The translations under genes were made by a program, and so were the position numbers. Below are positions 27,358 to 39,659 of a stretch of DNA of 64,000 nt, piece after piece; the stretch's first letter is position 1, and every line of letters begins with the position of its first letter. This DNA comes from Paramacrobiotus metropolitanus (lineage: Eukaryota > Tardigrada > Eutardigrada > Parachela > Macrobiotidae): positions 992,001 through 1,056,000 of the forward strand of contig NW_026570248.1 of NCBI RefSeq assembly GCF_019649055.1, written 5' to 3'. Below the pieces are notes generated by a model. That model worked only from the letters and a program-made list of their open reading frames with translations. It ran no database searches and was not told the origin of the DNA.

Positions 27358-29159
27358 TTAACCGGGCATCAGATTCTGCGCATCGTCACTTTCGTCATAA
27401 TCTTCACCAATGGTATTCCACGCCGACTGCCGTAATGCCATGCGCTCTTCAACCAAAAGGGCGCCAAGATCTTGCAATCCATTCTTAGTGTCAACGTGCA
27501 GCTCTACTTCCAGAACATCCGACATATCCGTAGCTCGTAGAAACGCTGTCCGCTCCACAACCAGATCGCGAAACCATTTGATCGATGTTTCACAGGATAC
27601 ATTATCGGGTAGAATACCGATACCACCCAGGCCGATTACGGTACTGAAATAAGGCTCTTCGAGAAACTTTTGATGTAATCGCCGTACATTCTGTGCGTTC
27701 CCGACGGACAATTCTTTCCCGAGATCTACTAGCCGCACCTATAACGGGAGAAAGCGCAAACTGACCACTCAGATCAGCATAGGATTTTCCATGGAGTTAG
27801 CTGTCCATGACATGGCTTGTCGCACTCGCCTTAGCCTTTTGAAAGTTACCGCACATAAGTCCGTAATACAGCCCCAATAGTAATTATTAATAAATCCGTG
27901 CCTCTGTACCATGAAATACAGCAGCCGCTATCATACTCGTATCAAAGATACGAAACTGTTAATGAGTTGCAACCTTGCCAGAAACAATTACCTTCAGATT
28001 ATTTTGTCCCGAATGTGTAATTTCAGTTCCTAACGGCACCCCTCTAAACCAACTGTACTTTCCCCGGAAGTTGTGCCTAATGGCCAGAAATGCATCTACG
28101 ACATCGGCCATAGACGGATACATGAGATACTGCGGTCCACCATTCTGATAAAACGCCGTCATGTTGGAAATCAGCGTGTCCAAACCAACAGGAAAAACTT
28201 GATCTGAAAAAATTGTGTATAGGTTGTAATACGTTGGTACCACCTCCGCCAGTCGGTATTTCAAATGTGGACAGTCTAGTTATACACAACGACAGTAACT
28301 GCCAGCCAGTATATATTTACCGGGAAATCTCAGTGGTGCCTCTCCGGGAATACTTCCCACTGGCAAACGATTCAGCACCCAAATGGACAAACGCGTCAAG
28401 GAGACCGCTTCCTGGATACGCACTACAGCACAGTCTCCGATGTCCAGTACATTCCGCGTCGACAGCTGAGTGAATCCCAAACAGACGTCCAAACCCGTCT
28501 TTTCGTCGTGGGCTCGCGCTGGATGCTTGTACCGGCATGCCGCTCCCAAGTGACATGAACGCTTCAGCAAAGTGCTCTTACACACTCCACGGTCGACTTC
28601 TGAAATTACACAACATTTCTACTGTTACAAAAAAAAACAGTACATACTAGGAATTTCGCCCGATATGATATTTTTCGTTAAATTTGACAAAACTCGCAAA
28701 AGTGCAACACCAACAACTATGCACAGCAGTGCAGGCATAATACCGTATCAGCAATCCTTAGAATTTAATCCTTTTTTACAGTTCCGAAAATGTAATCAGA
28801 CTAGCAGACTTTATCACCTTACCAACCGATTTGTCGATGTTTAACTTCTGGTCCGTTGTACTCCCCTTGGCAGCATCCGTTACATTGTGTTTCCAGAAGT
28901 GGAAATCAGCTTCGTGCAGAGTGCTCAGCTCGCTTGCGCTTTTTTGCACTGAATCGGTCTTGAGCTCCTTGACATCGTGGCTGGCACTGGAAACACCAAA
29001 CAGCGTCGCTTCCTCTCGACCTTTCGCCAAAATGGCAGATTTTTGACCGGTTTTTTTGGGAACATCTTCTTTCGTCGCTGACTGTTGGTTTGCCTCGAAT
29101 GTGAAGTACTGCGACATCGCAGACTTTGGAGTGGATCTCTTCCATCTTTGTCCACTCAT
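27358..29159 (-). CDS. CCCH zinc finger plus extended Tudor domain protein (426 aa, 4 exons)
   Basis: Exons (minus, 5' to 3'): 29159-28823, 28599-28321, 28275-27992, 27738-27358; all joins are in frame. Residues 1-112 are Ser/Lys-rich. A single CCCH finger with spacing Cx8Cx5Cx3H starts near residue 118 (CKSTLLKRSCHLGAACRYKH). From about residue 150 the protein looks like an extended Tudor domain: DCAVVRIQEAVSLTRLSIWV, a helix with VVPTYYNLYTIFSD, DVVDAFLAIRHN followed by SWFRGVPLG, then across the last intron VRLVDLGKELSV (core VxLVDxG) and LHQKFLEEP. Tudor domains of this kind bind methylarginine in germ-granule and piRNA-pathway proteins, so a role in RNA regulation is plausible. I do not recognise an orthologue with this domain pair and give no symbol. 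Two core aromatic positions look substituted (DLG for DYG), so ligand binding is uncertain. It is divergent from SLC22. Confidence 0.65.
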
Positions 29160-30107
29160 CGTTCGGTGTGGACTGTAGTGAGGATAAACTGAAATTATTC
29201 TAACGACTTCAATTCGATCTAAAGTAACTCATCACACAGTGATGCAGGTGGTCCGCTATAAGGACATTTTTAAACCGAAAAAAATTCCAGAAGATTTATT
29301 GTAGTAATCGCAACAACTTGCCGACAACCATAGTCAACAATCTTTCAAAGACAAAAGACTGAAAAGAGTTTTAAATTTTAATTTCGTCGTTCACGGCGTG
29401 ACGCATGCTTTTTTAATTTTTCAGGCACAGGAAAAATATTGCGCGAGAGCGCACCAAAGTGCGCCGATGCACAGCCCTAGATGTGTCTATTGTGCAAGAA
29501 ATGGCGCCATCTCTATCAAGCACAGAAAGCCCTGAAGGAGCGACGCGCATTTACGACGCGGTGCACGTGATTAACATGGTCAAATAGCACGAAAAAGTCA
29601 CATGGTCATAGCTCTGGTAGTGAAATACTTATTTAAATCGAGCGGCCGGAAGCTGACAGCCCGAACTGGATTCACATTTTCGGGCCAGGCTCAACGTGAT
29701 CAAATAATCAAATTTACTTTTATTGACATAGAAGATGGGATTCCACAGGCTCGCTGCTGAGCCTGCGCGTTTCTTCTGATATCTCTCACTCAAGGTGTCA
29801 ATGTTCATGCGCCTATTTGAAATACTTACACCCTTCCAGTTTTCCTCTTTTATTTCTCCTGTGAGTTGAAATTGTCAGTCGCTAGTTCGGTTTTACATCC
29901 TGAACACATGCATTCCTTAAGGGACCTCGCGCTTGGAGATTTAACGATAATATTGCGTGTTGGTTACACTTTCTGTTGATGTTTTGAAGTCCAGTGAAGA
30001 TATCTCACGAATGAAACTAATGGGGTTGCTGTAGTTCACATCGTCATTTACGTCTTCAGCACAACGAAATCTGTGCTACGACGGGAGTGTTTGTGGTGAC
30101 GGTGAGG
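29160..30107. promoter_or_regulatory. Shared divergent upstream region
   Basis: About 950 bases separate the start codons of the divergent CCCH-Tudor and SLC22 genes. The sequence around 29440-29590 is richer in CpG than its flanks. No TATA box or other element could be assigned with confidence. Confidence 0.35.
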
Positions 30108-32766
30108 ATGGATAAAACAGATGACTATCTGCGGGTGATAGGCTCATTCGGTAAATATCAGCGAATTGTGGTTATTCTTATCATTCTTCCTGCTATTCTT
30201 CCGTCCGCCTTCCATTCCTTCAATCAGGTATGGTTGGATTTTTTTGTAATTTTGTTGGTAAGCCTAGTACTTAAGTAGGTTTTTTTTATTTTGCGTTTCT
30301 TCAGATGTTCCTTACTGCCGTCCCCGAAGATTATTGGTGCAAAATCCATCCGGATATCGAAGCTTATAATCTGTCCCAAACACAGATTGCCCTGTTACTT
30401 CCTAAGGACAATGATTCCCGGGACAATAAGTCCCACAGTAAATGTGAAATGTGGGACATTGATTACGCTGCTGTGATAAATTTCTCGTCTTTTGTCAGCG
30501 TCCTGGAGAATTTTGACAGTATTAGTGATAAAACGAAAACCCGTTGCCGATACGGTTACCAGTACAGTTCTGAAACATATACGAATACTATCGCCACCGA
30601 TTGGGATTTGGTGTGTGATAAAGGCTTTTACCCCACACTGGCCATGGTGCTGCTGTCGGTGGGAGAAGTGGTGGGAACTCCGATTTTCGGCTATCTGTCC
30701 GACCAGATCGGGCGGAAACCGTCGTATTTGATCTGCTTCTTCGTGCAGTTGGTATTTGGTGTGGCGACGGCATTTGCTCCGGATTTTATTACCTTTTGCA
30801 TTTTTCGCGTGGTGGTCGGCGGAACGTACGGCGCCATTTACAGTCTTCCCTTTATTCTGGGACTGGAGATTGTCGGGCCCGATCACCGGGCGACGGTCTC
30901 GGTGTTGACGTCTGTCACGTACAGCATCGGGAATATGTTGTTGGCGGGGATTGCCTATCTGGTGCGCGACTGGAAGCATCTTGCCTTATTGACGTCCGCT
31001 CCCCTCGTGATTATTGGCATTTCTTGGTGCTTTGTGCCGGAGGTATTTAAACACAAATGACGTTATTCAGTACTATAATTGTGCTGCCCGGTTTTATTTA
31101 TTAATTAATTCACACTGAGCAGCAACCATTTGCAATAACAGTGGGTATAAATTGCAATCTAGTATTTAAATGGGGTTATTATTTGATATAATATTTAGCA
31201 GAATCTGAAGCGGATCGCTTTTTTCACGTAGAGTCCGCGATGGCTGTTGGCCAAAGGCCGTGTAGACGAAGCCAAAGATTTCTTCCGTCGCGCCTCAAAG
31301 CTCAACGGTGTGGAGCTGGAACCGCATTTCCTGGACGATTTGACCGGTGCCAGTAAGAAGCCACTGAAACTCAGAACGGCTGACACCGGGAAACGGCACA
31401 CGTTTATTGATCTCTTTCGAACGCCCAATTTACGCAAAAATACCCTACTGTTGACATTCGTGAACTTCGGCAATTTGGCAGTCTACACGGGTTTAAGCTA
31501 TTATGCGCCGACTTTATCGCCCATTCCACATCTGAGTTTCTTCCTTTTGGGATTAGTGGAATTACCCGGTTATCTTTTTGTGCAGTTTACGGCCGACAGA
31601 TACGGAAGACGATTGCCGCAGATCAGCTGCATGATTATTGGCGGGATCGCTTGTATCCTTGCCGTGGCGGTGCCGGATAGTGCCTACCACATGTACATCG
31701 CATTCTGTTTGACGGGGAAATTGCTCATAAATATTTCATACCTGATTGCTGAACTGATGGAAGGTAAGGGTACTCTTTATCTTCAAGTCATCACTTTGTT
31801 TAAAATTATCTTAATCTGGTTATAGCCTGAAAGAACTCTTACGCATGTCGCGGTGGCTCTTTGCAGTTTGCACTTTGATCAGGGTCTTTTAATGAATTTT
31901 TCTCGAATGCTTTCCTCTTTTCATTGTCTTCAGTTCGAATGGTTTTCATTGAACTTTTGATGGTGGCATGACGAGCTTGAATTTAGCTTCGTAATCGCGA
32001 TCGTAGTATGGACCGGGACGTTTTTGTGTTAGTTTACGTAATATATTGATGGCTTGTCGTCGGCGGAGAGTGTATGCTATTGATTTTTACAGGCGAGCTG
32101 ATCCCAACTGTGATCCGCAGCGAAGGAAGTGCATTTACTGAGATTGTGGCCTCGGCTTTGACCACGTGCGTCCCCATTATCGTTTATCTTGGCTACAATT
32201 ATCTCGCGCTGCCTTTGATCATTTTCGGTGTGTTGGCTTGCGTTGCCGGGATCTGTGCCTTCTTTCTTCCGGAAACGTTCGGTAGGTTGTGGTAGAAGCC
32301 TGTTGTGCCAGCTTTATTTGCTTATGCGATGTTGAACTATGAAAATATCCTATTGAGTGTACTGTGTGTGCGTTCATAGTCATTTTCTGAACATTTGTAG
32401 CTGGTATTTGAGATTCTGCCGCATGTATGTAAACAGTAATGGGACATTTCCTATTCACTTTGCAGCAGCGCTGCAACTTCTGTCAGCCGGTGTTATTGTC
32501 GTATTATTTGTCATGTGATTATAGATGCGGATCTTCCTGAAACGATTTTGGATGGTGAGAACCTTGGGAAGAATTACACCTTTCGGCAGCGTTTCAACCT
32601 GTTTCCTCAGAAGCGTAAACGGTTACCTGAACACCATGGCGCTGTGAATTCACTTAATGCGGTGTACAATAAAGCCGGTGGGAGAAAAGGTCGTGATAGC
32701 CAAGACTTGAAGTGTCCAGTCGAAAACGAAGCGTTAACTGCCAGTTGTTGCTCAACGCATACGTAA
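30108..32766 (+). CDS. SLC22-family organic ion transporter (606 aa, 5 exons)
   Basis: Plasma-membrane major facilitator for organic cations, anions or zwitterions. Exons: 30108-30227, 30305-31042, 31232-31763, 32093-32281, 32525-32766; all in frame. The N-terminus has the family hallmark GSFGKYQRIVV before TM1. A long Cys-containing extracellular loop follows in exon 2 and ends with ATDWDLVCDKGFYPTLAM. The MFS signature GYLSDQIGRKPSY lies between TM2 and TM3, a second copy ADRYGRRLPQ lies in the C-terminal half, and the cytosolic SPRWLLAKGRVDEA and the FLPET segment near the end are typical of SLC22. I count about twelve hydrophobic stretches. The tail is hydrophilic and basic (RQRFNLFPQKRKRLP). 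The start is the first ATG before the hallmark. OCT/OCTN versus OAT cannot be settled by eye. Confidence 0.9.
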
Positions 32767-33265
32767 TTGGAGAGGATTTGACTTCGACTTCGGTCGATGC
32801 CTGCTCTCGGAATTTGTGATATAGGTGCCCGATCGGCAATAAGATTTGGTGTTTTTATTTAACATTCTGGTCCCCTTTTCTTGAGATCTGTTAGTTGTTC
32901 CTTTGTACATAAGTATACGAAATTTTCCTTTTGTTGTAACCATTCGATTTCTTAAAAATTTTCATGCACAAGATGATTTTCTAGTTACATGCCATCTGTC
33001 AATCAGTAATTTCAGGTTGACATTTGGTATAAACAATTGTGAAGACAGAATAGTGTTGGTTGTTGGACTGGTTGAGTTTCCTTTCTTGAACCAAGCTTCC
33101 AGTGCAGTCTTTTCGTAAGAAATTCCGTCTAAAGAAAAAGTCGAATGTTTTAAAATTAAAAAGTGGGAAATCTATAAGAGAAACGTATCGTCCTGTGCTC
33201 TCAAATAGGATGCTCTGGATGACGATCGCAAAATCCATTCTAAATCTACTGAAATTAGAAATTAC

Positions 33266-35562
33266 CCAAAGCGATTACTGGATCCCTCATGATCTCATTC
33301 GTAACTGGGCATAGGAACTCGCTGGGAGCATTATCATCGTCCAGAAATTCCAGTTGAATTTTGTTGTCATTGACAGCTTGAGTGATCGTGACTGGCGGCT
33401 CCACGTCGGCGGCCGCTCCTGTATTTGTCGATATACGCCAAAACCCCACAATTCCACCCGAAAATCCGGCCATCATGAACTGATCGTTAGATGAGAAACA
33501 ACAGCTGCGCACGTACTTCGTTAATGGTCCAACACGTTTCAGAGCGACAGCTTTCACCGGATCCCAAACAAATAGGGTTCGATCGGATGAGCTGCAAGTC
33601 CGGAAATAGAGATGATAGTGCATATATGGCACATGGTATCATTTACCACGTAACCGAGAAAGGTGACAAAACCGTACCAGCTAATGAGCAATTTTGTTTG
33701 ATTAGCAAAACGGACGGAACAGATATCGCCGGAATGACCTTTCAGGTGGCAGTTCCCAGGAGAAATTGCAAGCTTCATATTTCCGTTTGGTAGTTCAATC
33801 AAATGCCATAGTTTGACTGTGTTGTCGTATCCGCCACTTGCTACATGCAGGGCAGTACCTGCAATTAACGAGGGAAAAACATTTCATTTTCAAATCATTT
33901 ACAGCGTGATTACAGATATGCAGCTTTTAAAGTTTTTTAAATAATCGATTACATCTTGTTTTGCAGCAACGAGAGAAAAATCTGTAAGGGACTTGTAAGT
34001 TACACAAACGTCATAATTCTGAATGTTTGTTTTAGTGTTTCCATAAACCGATTCAGAAAATTGAAAATTTTGTTGTATCTGTACATTGCATATTTTTATG
34101 CCAAGGTGTGTATTGTAATTGAGCATTACTCGTCGGTGCCGGCACCGATTTTGCGAAACTTTTGTAGCAACTAAGGTAAATCAATGCTTGCAATGTTAAA
34201 ATGGTGCTGTTAGCGGATATCAAGAATTATTTTTGAAACGGTACTGACTGTGCTTATGGTTAGTTAAATGTACATTGTAAAATACATTGTGTACCATTAT
34301 TTTAATTCATGTTACTGCAAGACACCGTACGTACAGCCTGCAGTTTTAATTGTAACTTACTTCCATTCGGACTATTTAATTTGTACGGGGCAATATCCAT
34401 GCATGTGCATCCCAAATCGTGCGCATCCCGTTGGATATATATCGCTTGATCTTTGTTGCGATCCCATATCCTACAAAACATTCGTGTCGTCAAATCGCTG
34501 CGTGAAATTGATGCGTGACTAAACAATAATACATTTTTTGCAACTGACCGGATGTCGCCTGCCATACCTCCAGACAAAATAAACGCGCTGTCGTGGGTAA
34601 AGCACAAACACGTCACGCTGGCTTCGTGACCTTCGTACACTCTGCTCACACCAAAAAACATACAGCACTGGTTAATAATTATTCGCTCGTTAACTCTTTA
34701 GAAAACACGCAGCTATTCAAATCTTTTTCGCACTTTTGTAGTTGTAGGCCGGCGGTTTTGTCGAACGCCCAAAGAGCCACGCAATCATTGTCGCCGCCTG
34801 CCGCTATGTAGCGCGAATCTGGAGATATCCTGCACGTGCGCGCAGCGGATATAGTATTCGACGGCAGATTCACTTGCCCGATTTTCTTCCCCGTTGTGGT
34901 ATTCCACACCATTATTACACCATCCGAAGAACACTCCACCAGGAACGTCCCAAACGAACTGAAATCACTTGTGGTTATTAAACGGTTTTTTCGTAAGCGG
35001 CATGCATTTCTAATAATCTGCCCTACATGTCCGCATAAGACTTATATATGCATCCATGTTTAGCAATATGATTTCGTAAACGATTTCAGTTAACTAGCCA
35101 TCCGTATTTGTATCTGGTGTTTCTGCTGCATTTTTACAAATATTCGTAAGTATTCGTTGTATAAGAAAAGTGCGCCAGAAACTTATGGACACTGTAGTAC
35201 GGTTTACGCACAGATAAATATTATCCAGCTCCAGCTGTCAATGCTTTTATCATGAATGTGCGATATAATCCCAAAGGAAATCAGAGGTGCTTGCAATGCA
35301 TTGTGCGAATTTACCTGAAGTGTAAGCACTGTACATGGTAAATATGATCCGCGATTGGTGAAAAAGGCACTTCATGGAGTTCGATGTTTTGTTCGTCTTT
35401 TTGGTTGATCCTCCAAATGCGAATGGTCTTATCGGCTGAACCCGAGGCCACCATATTTCCGGTCCAGACCACCGATAAAACATCGTTCCGGTGCGCCGTG
35501 AAACTGCTGATGACCTTCACGTTCAGCACGTTTTCCGTTGATCCATTCATGTGTCCATTCAT
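33266..35562 (-). CDS. WDSUB1: WD-repeat and U-box protein, WDSUB1-like (3' end unresolved)
   Basis: Exons (minus, 5' to 3'): 35562-35315, 34958-34695, 34641-34549, 34470-34361, 33858-33678, 33591-33266; joins are in frame, giving about 407 residues. Seven WD blades are marked by their ends: SADKTIRIWR, CSSDGVIMVWN, GGDNDCVALWA, MAGDIRIWD, SGGYDNTVKLWH, SSSDRTLFVWD and GFSGGIVGFWR. The order and the AHDLGCTCMDI block fit WDSUB1, a predicted E3 ubiquitin ligase. The U-box begins in the last exon (PSEFLCPVTNEIMRDPVIAL), but I could not find a convincing continuation below 33266. A frame at 33238-32999 has no clear DGxTYER or Trp. There is no SAM domain between the blades and the U-box, unlike vertebrate WDSUB1. 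The intron at 34642-34694 is only 53 nt. Confidence 0.8.
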
Positions 35563-35794
35563 TGTCTCCGGTTATGGATGGCGATGTTGCAGATAAACTA
35601 ATGCAGACATTTGCTTATTTTATGAAGATTCATAATAGCGTTAGCGCAGCTCTTCTAAAATTTAAAGCGCGAGCGACTGACGCAATTCAACGGCAATCTA
35701 ATTTTCGGATAATGCTGTGGTATATGCAGTGCGTATTATTCCAGCTGTTGTACTGTAATACAAACTGCGGAAGTTATAAGATGAGGAAAGTCGA

Positions 35795-37347
35795 TTGTTA
35801 GGCAAATTCCTGTCAGGAACATAATCCGTATCAACATGAGCATGTGCCACTGGCAGCGGCCTGAATGGTGGAAGCAGGAAAAGAAGCGGAAGCTGAATGG
35901 ATACTTATTGGCTAAGCAGTCAGTCAACGTTCATTTACGTCACTGATGGGAGTTTTTCCCGCAGCATCGTTTCGCATCCGAAAGAAGCTGCAGCGATTAT
36001 CATGTCAGCGCTGTGGCGGCGCATGTGCTCCGGTGTGGAGATGTTAATCAGCTCCAACTGTTCCTACTCTAATATGTGGAATGCGGAGCGCGGACCAGCA
36101 CATCGACCGAGCATTCCGCATCGATTGTAAGCTTACAGAGTTGTAATATAGACATACAGTTTCGGTGACGTGGAAAGTCGCAAAAACGATCAAACAACGT
36201 TGCAGCGGCGTATTTAAGCGTTTTCTACGGTAGCGCTACTTGGCTAGCTGCTTATGATTTTGTAAGGTGATGCGTTTCATGGTTAAAAAAGAGTGCAGTG
36301 ACTACAGCCTTACAACCTTCCTGTCGTTCTGCAAAATGTCGATGAGTATACGTCAGCCGCGTATATTCCAGATTATCAGTACGAAAATTCGTTTTACTAT
36401 TTTCTCACCACAAGTAGCGTCGAAAAGCTTCCTTATCTGCAAGATTAGAAAGTAGTTTAAAAAGGCAGCATCATCAGTTTTGCGATACTATGAAAGTCCA
36501 GTTTCCTAACCATAAGCCGAAGTACTATCGATAGAAGTACACCATCATTGCAAATTAATCAAGCTTCCAATTCTTCGATTCAGCATCACCATTATATTGT
36601 AAGCAAAAAAGTCCTGCAGATCTAGGACCCTCAATACATTTCAAAGAATGTTTCATATTAAACGTAATTCTGAAGTGTTCCCAAGCAGATCGTTTGGCAC
36701 CTGACGATTTCAGTAGAGTACCTTTCCTGATACTGCTAGATGGCCCAGCGATGACCTTTTATACTTAAGCTTAGTACAATTAATGCAAAACACTCGGCCA
36801 ATTTTTTGTTGCTTCTGTTTGTAAGACAAGTTCACGTAACCAAAAACCCATGCTATTTAGCCACAAAAAGCGCATGAAGGTTCTTTGATACAACTACCGC
36901 GAAAAAGTTTGGATGGCTGATACCGCGAAAAAGTTTGGATGACTGACCATGATCACTGGACACAGCTGCGTATACCGGACCATGACGTGACGCTTCTCGT
37001 TTGACTACCGCAAAAATAAATTAAATCAACACACAATTCCAGATGATTTTGATCGTTCAAACAACACAAACCCAGCACTCATAAAATTTTTATTGGATCT
37101 ATTACACCGTGGTTGTTTCAAACGAAAAATGGATTATACTCTGTACACCCACCTTTCCAGTACCGACTGCTTGCTATAACGACACTTTTATTTTGTATTG
37201 TACTGATAGATGAACTGGAGTCCTCATGTAATAATTTTGCATACTTTTCAGTGTCGAGATATTTTTATCTTGTACAACCCGTGGTCAAGATTTCACGATA
37301 ACTACTGCGTGACCTTTGTCCTCCAGTCTGCTGGGCCGAGCAAAAGT
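35795..37347. other. Upstream region of CPOX copy A
   Basis: No coding sequence was recognised. The 77-codon frame at 35897-36130 is kept in both copies, but only because the copies are recent, and it resembles nothing I know. Two short tandem repeats occur: the unit ACCGCGAAAAAGTTTGGATG twice at about 36895-36945 and, inside CPOX intron 1, the unit TAACAAGCGGTTAATAAGTT twice at about 37566-37612. Confidence 0.5.
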
Positions 37348-39659
37348 ATGCCGACATTAGATTCATGGCGGAAACGTCTGCTAACACGAGTGCATACAAA
37401 GAGCAGTACAGTATTTCAAACAAATTCAGCTAATGCAAGTAGCAAAGCGTTCGATACCATGCATGGCAAGTACAGTAGTTCATTTCTTTAAAACATGTAA
37501 CTAAATGACTGAATTTTCCACTACTTTTTTAGGTGCAACTACATAAAAATGAGTGCCTGATAACAAGATAACAAGCGGTTAATAAGTTATGCGTAACAAG
37601 CGGTTAATAAGTTCTATGCTACCAAAATATTGGACGGAAAACCTTTAAGAGCTGAATAAACCCTGCCCGAAGACAGTGAAAGGTGCAACCGAAAGCGAAA
37701 TCTATATGAAATGGATTCTGAGTTTATGGCCGTTCCAATAACATCGAGAGAAAATCTCTCAGTCGTAAGTTAATTTTGGAACTGTTTAATTTCTGAACAT
37801 CGAACGACAGAGAAAACGGGTTGTACATATTGGTACTGGTCACGCATTTATTCTGCATAATACAAGTAGGTGCAAATGTAGTTCGGTAACGCGTACGTGT
37901 AATGTTAATTATAGTCTATGCAAAGGTATAATAAGCGTATTTAAGACTGATAGAACCTTGAAATTTGTGTTACCTACTGTAATCGTTGTCAATAGGAGAA
38001 TCCGCCGATAAAATGCCGTATGGAAATATTCATTATGAGGATCCAGGTATTAGACATAATCACTGTCTTACTTGTGTGTGGCACAATATTCCGCTAGAGC
38101 ATTTGAATTAACAACGTGAATTACCTGTTATTATGAATATTCTAGTTGAGCCGCAAATTGTTAAATTATGCGCTAATAGAGTATTTTCCAGCAATCCTTT
38201 TGCCATGCCTTGGAGGCTTTTGAACCTACTGCTAAATTTTTGGTAGACCGATGGGAAAGACCGGAAGTAAGCGTTTTGAATTCTAGATATGAGGAATGAC
38301 ATGACAATAATTTCTACTTCGAATAAGCAGATGCTCGTCAGACATTTGCTCAGTTTCGTAAATACTGTTCGTTTGATAGGAATAAGCTAATTTCGAATTT
38401 GTCGTACAGTACAGATGTAAATAAACAGGAATGGGAGCTTTTCTTATAGGGCGGTGGAGGAATATCGTGTGTTTTGCAAGACGGATTGGTGTTTGAGAAA
38501 GCAGGAGTAAACATATCGGTGGTTCACGGCGTTTTGCCAAAGGAAGCGGTAGCGCAAATGTACAATATAAACAGCAGATTGATTTAAAAACCTGCCATAA
38601 CATTCTTATCATAAATCTAAAAACATGTTTTGGTTTTATAGGCGTTCGAGGTAAAATGGATCACATCGAATGATACTTTTAACTTGATGTGTTGAGAAAT
38701 GATAAATGCTCGATGACAATACAGGGGAAAGCTCCTGACATCCGATCAGCTCAGCTTCTTTGCTACAGGAATCAGTTCAGTTGTTCATCCGGTAGGAAAA
38801 TAATTAAACATACGATAACAAAATAATCATTGTTTGGGTTTTTAGAAGAATCCACACGTGCCAACCATTCATTTTAATTATCGCTATTTTGAAGTAATTG
38901 ACCCTAGCGGCTCAGTCCAGGCATGGTTTGGCGGCGGAACCGACTTGACGCCGTATTATCTGGATGAAGAGGTGATATTTGCAGAACAACAAAACGTGAT
39001 TTCTGTTGTGCAATACTACGATTTGCGAACAATGTAGTCGTAAATAATGTCTACATAATAATTATGGCGCTGTACCTTTTTAAAAGTAATACGTAGAGCC
39101 GAAATATCTGTATAACACCAGCATTCAGGATGATTTTTGTCTATTGCAGGATTGCCGGCATTTCCATTTGCAGCTGAAACAAGCGTGCAATCCGTTCGGT
39201 GCCGATAAGTACAATAAATTCAAAGAGTGGTGTGACAATTATTTTGTCATATCGCATCGAGGTTAGTGAGCACTCTTCCATTTCGCGTAACAGCAAACGT
39301 TTTGTGAAATCATATTTGCCAAAACGTATGAAATATAAACGGTATAACTACGGTAATCTACAGATATGTTGATAGACCTTTGCTATTGTTGTTACCTGTT
39401 TTGTAATGCGGTCTTATGTCATTGTAAAAAGATCATATACTTGTTTACGTTTTGTGAAGAGCCATAAAAAGTTTCATAAGAATGCCTAATACCGAAAAGT
39501 ATTTATATTAGGTGAGCGTCGCGGTGTCGGTGGCATATTCTTTGACGATCTAGAAGAGCCGACCTTGGAAAATTCCTTCAAATTTATTCAGGTGCAAATC
39601 GTGCAGTAATTATCTTTTACCATAAATAACTTTTGTATTGTACTTAATTAATTACGGGC
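35795..39659. repeat. Segmental duplication, copy A (segment matched within the window)
   Basis: From TTGTTAGGCAAATTCC at 35795 the sequence is almost identical, in the same orientation, to 59690-64000. Offset is 23,895-23,896 up to about 38280 and about 24,343 afterwards, because copy B has an extra 437 bp. Only scattered substitutions and 1-bp to several-bp indels are visible. The match continues to the end of the window, so the true length is unknown. Before 35795 and before 59690 the flanks are unrelated. The copy starts 233 bases upstream of the WD/U-box start codon. Confidence 0.95.

Noticed and set aside
35897-36130. 77-codon frame found unchanged at 59792-60025
   Set aside because: Its conservation only reflects the recent duplication, in which non-coding sequence is equally conserved; no similarity to a known protein.
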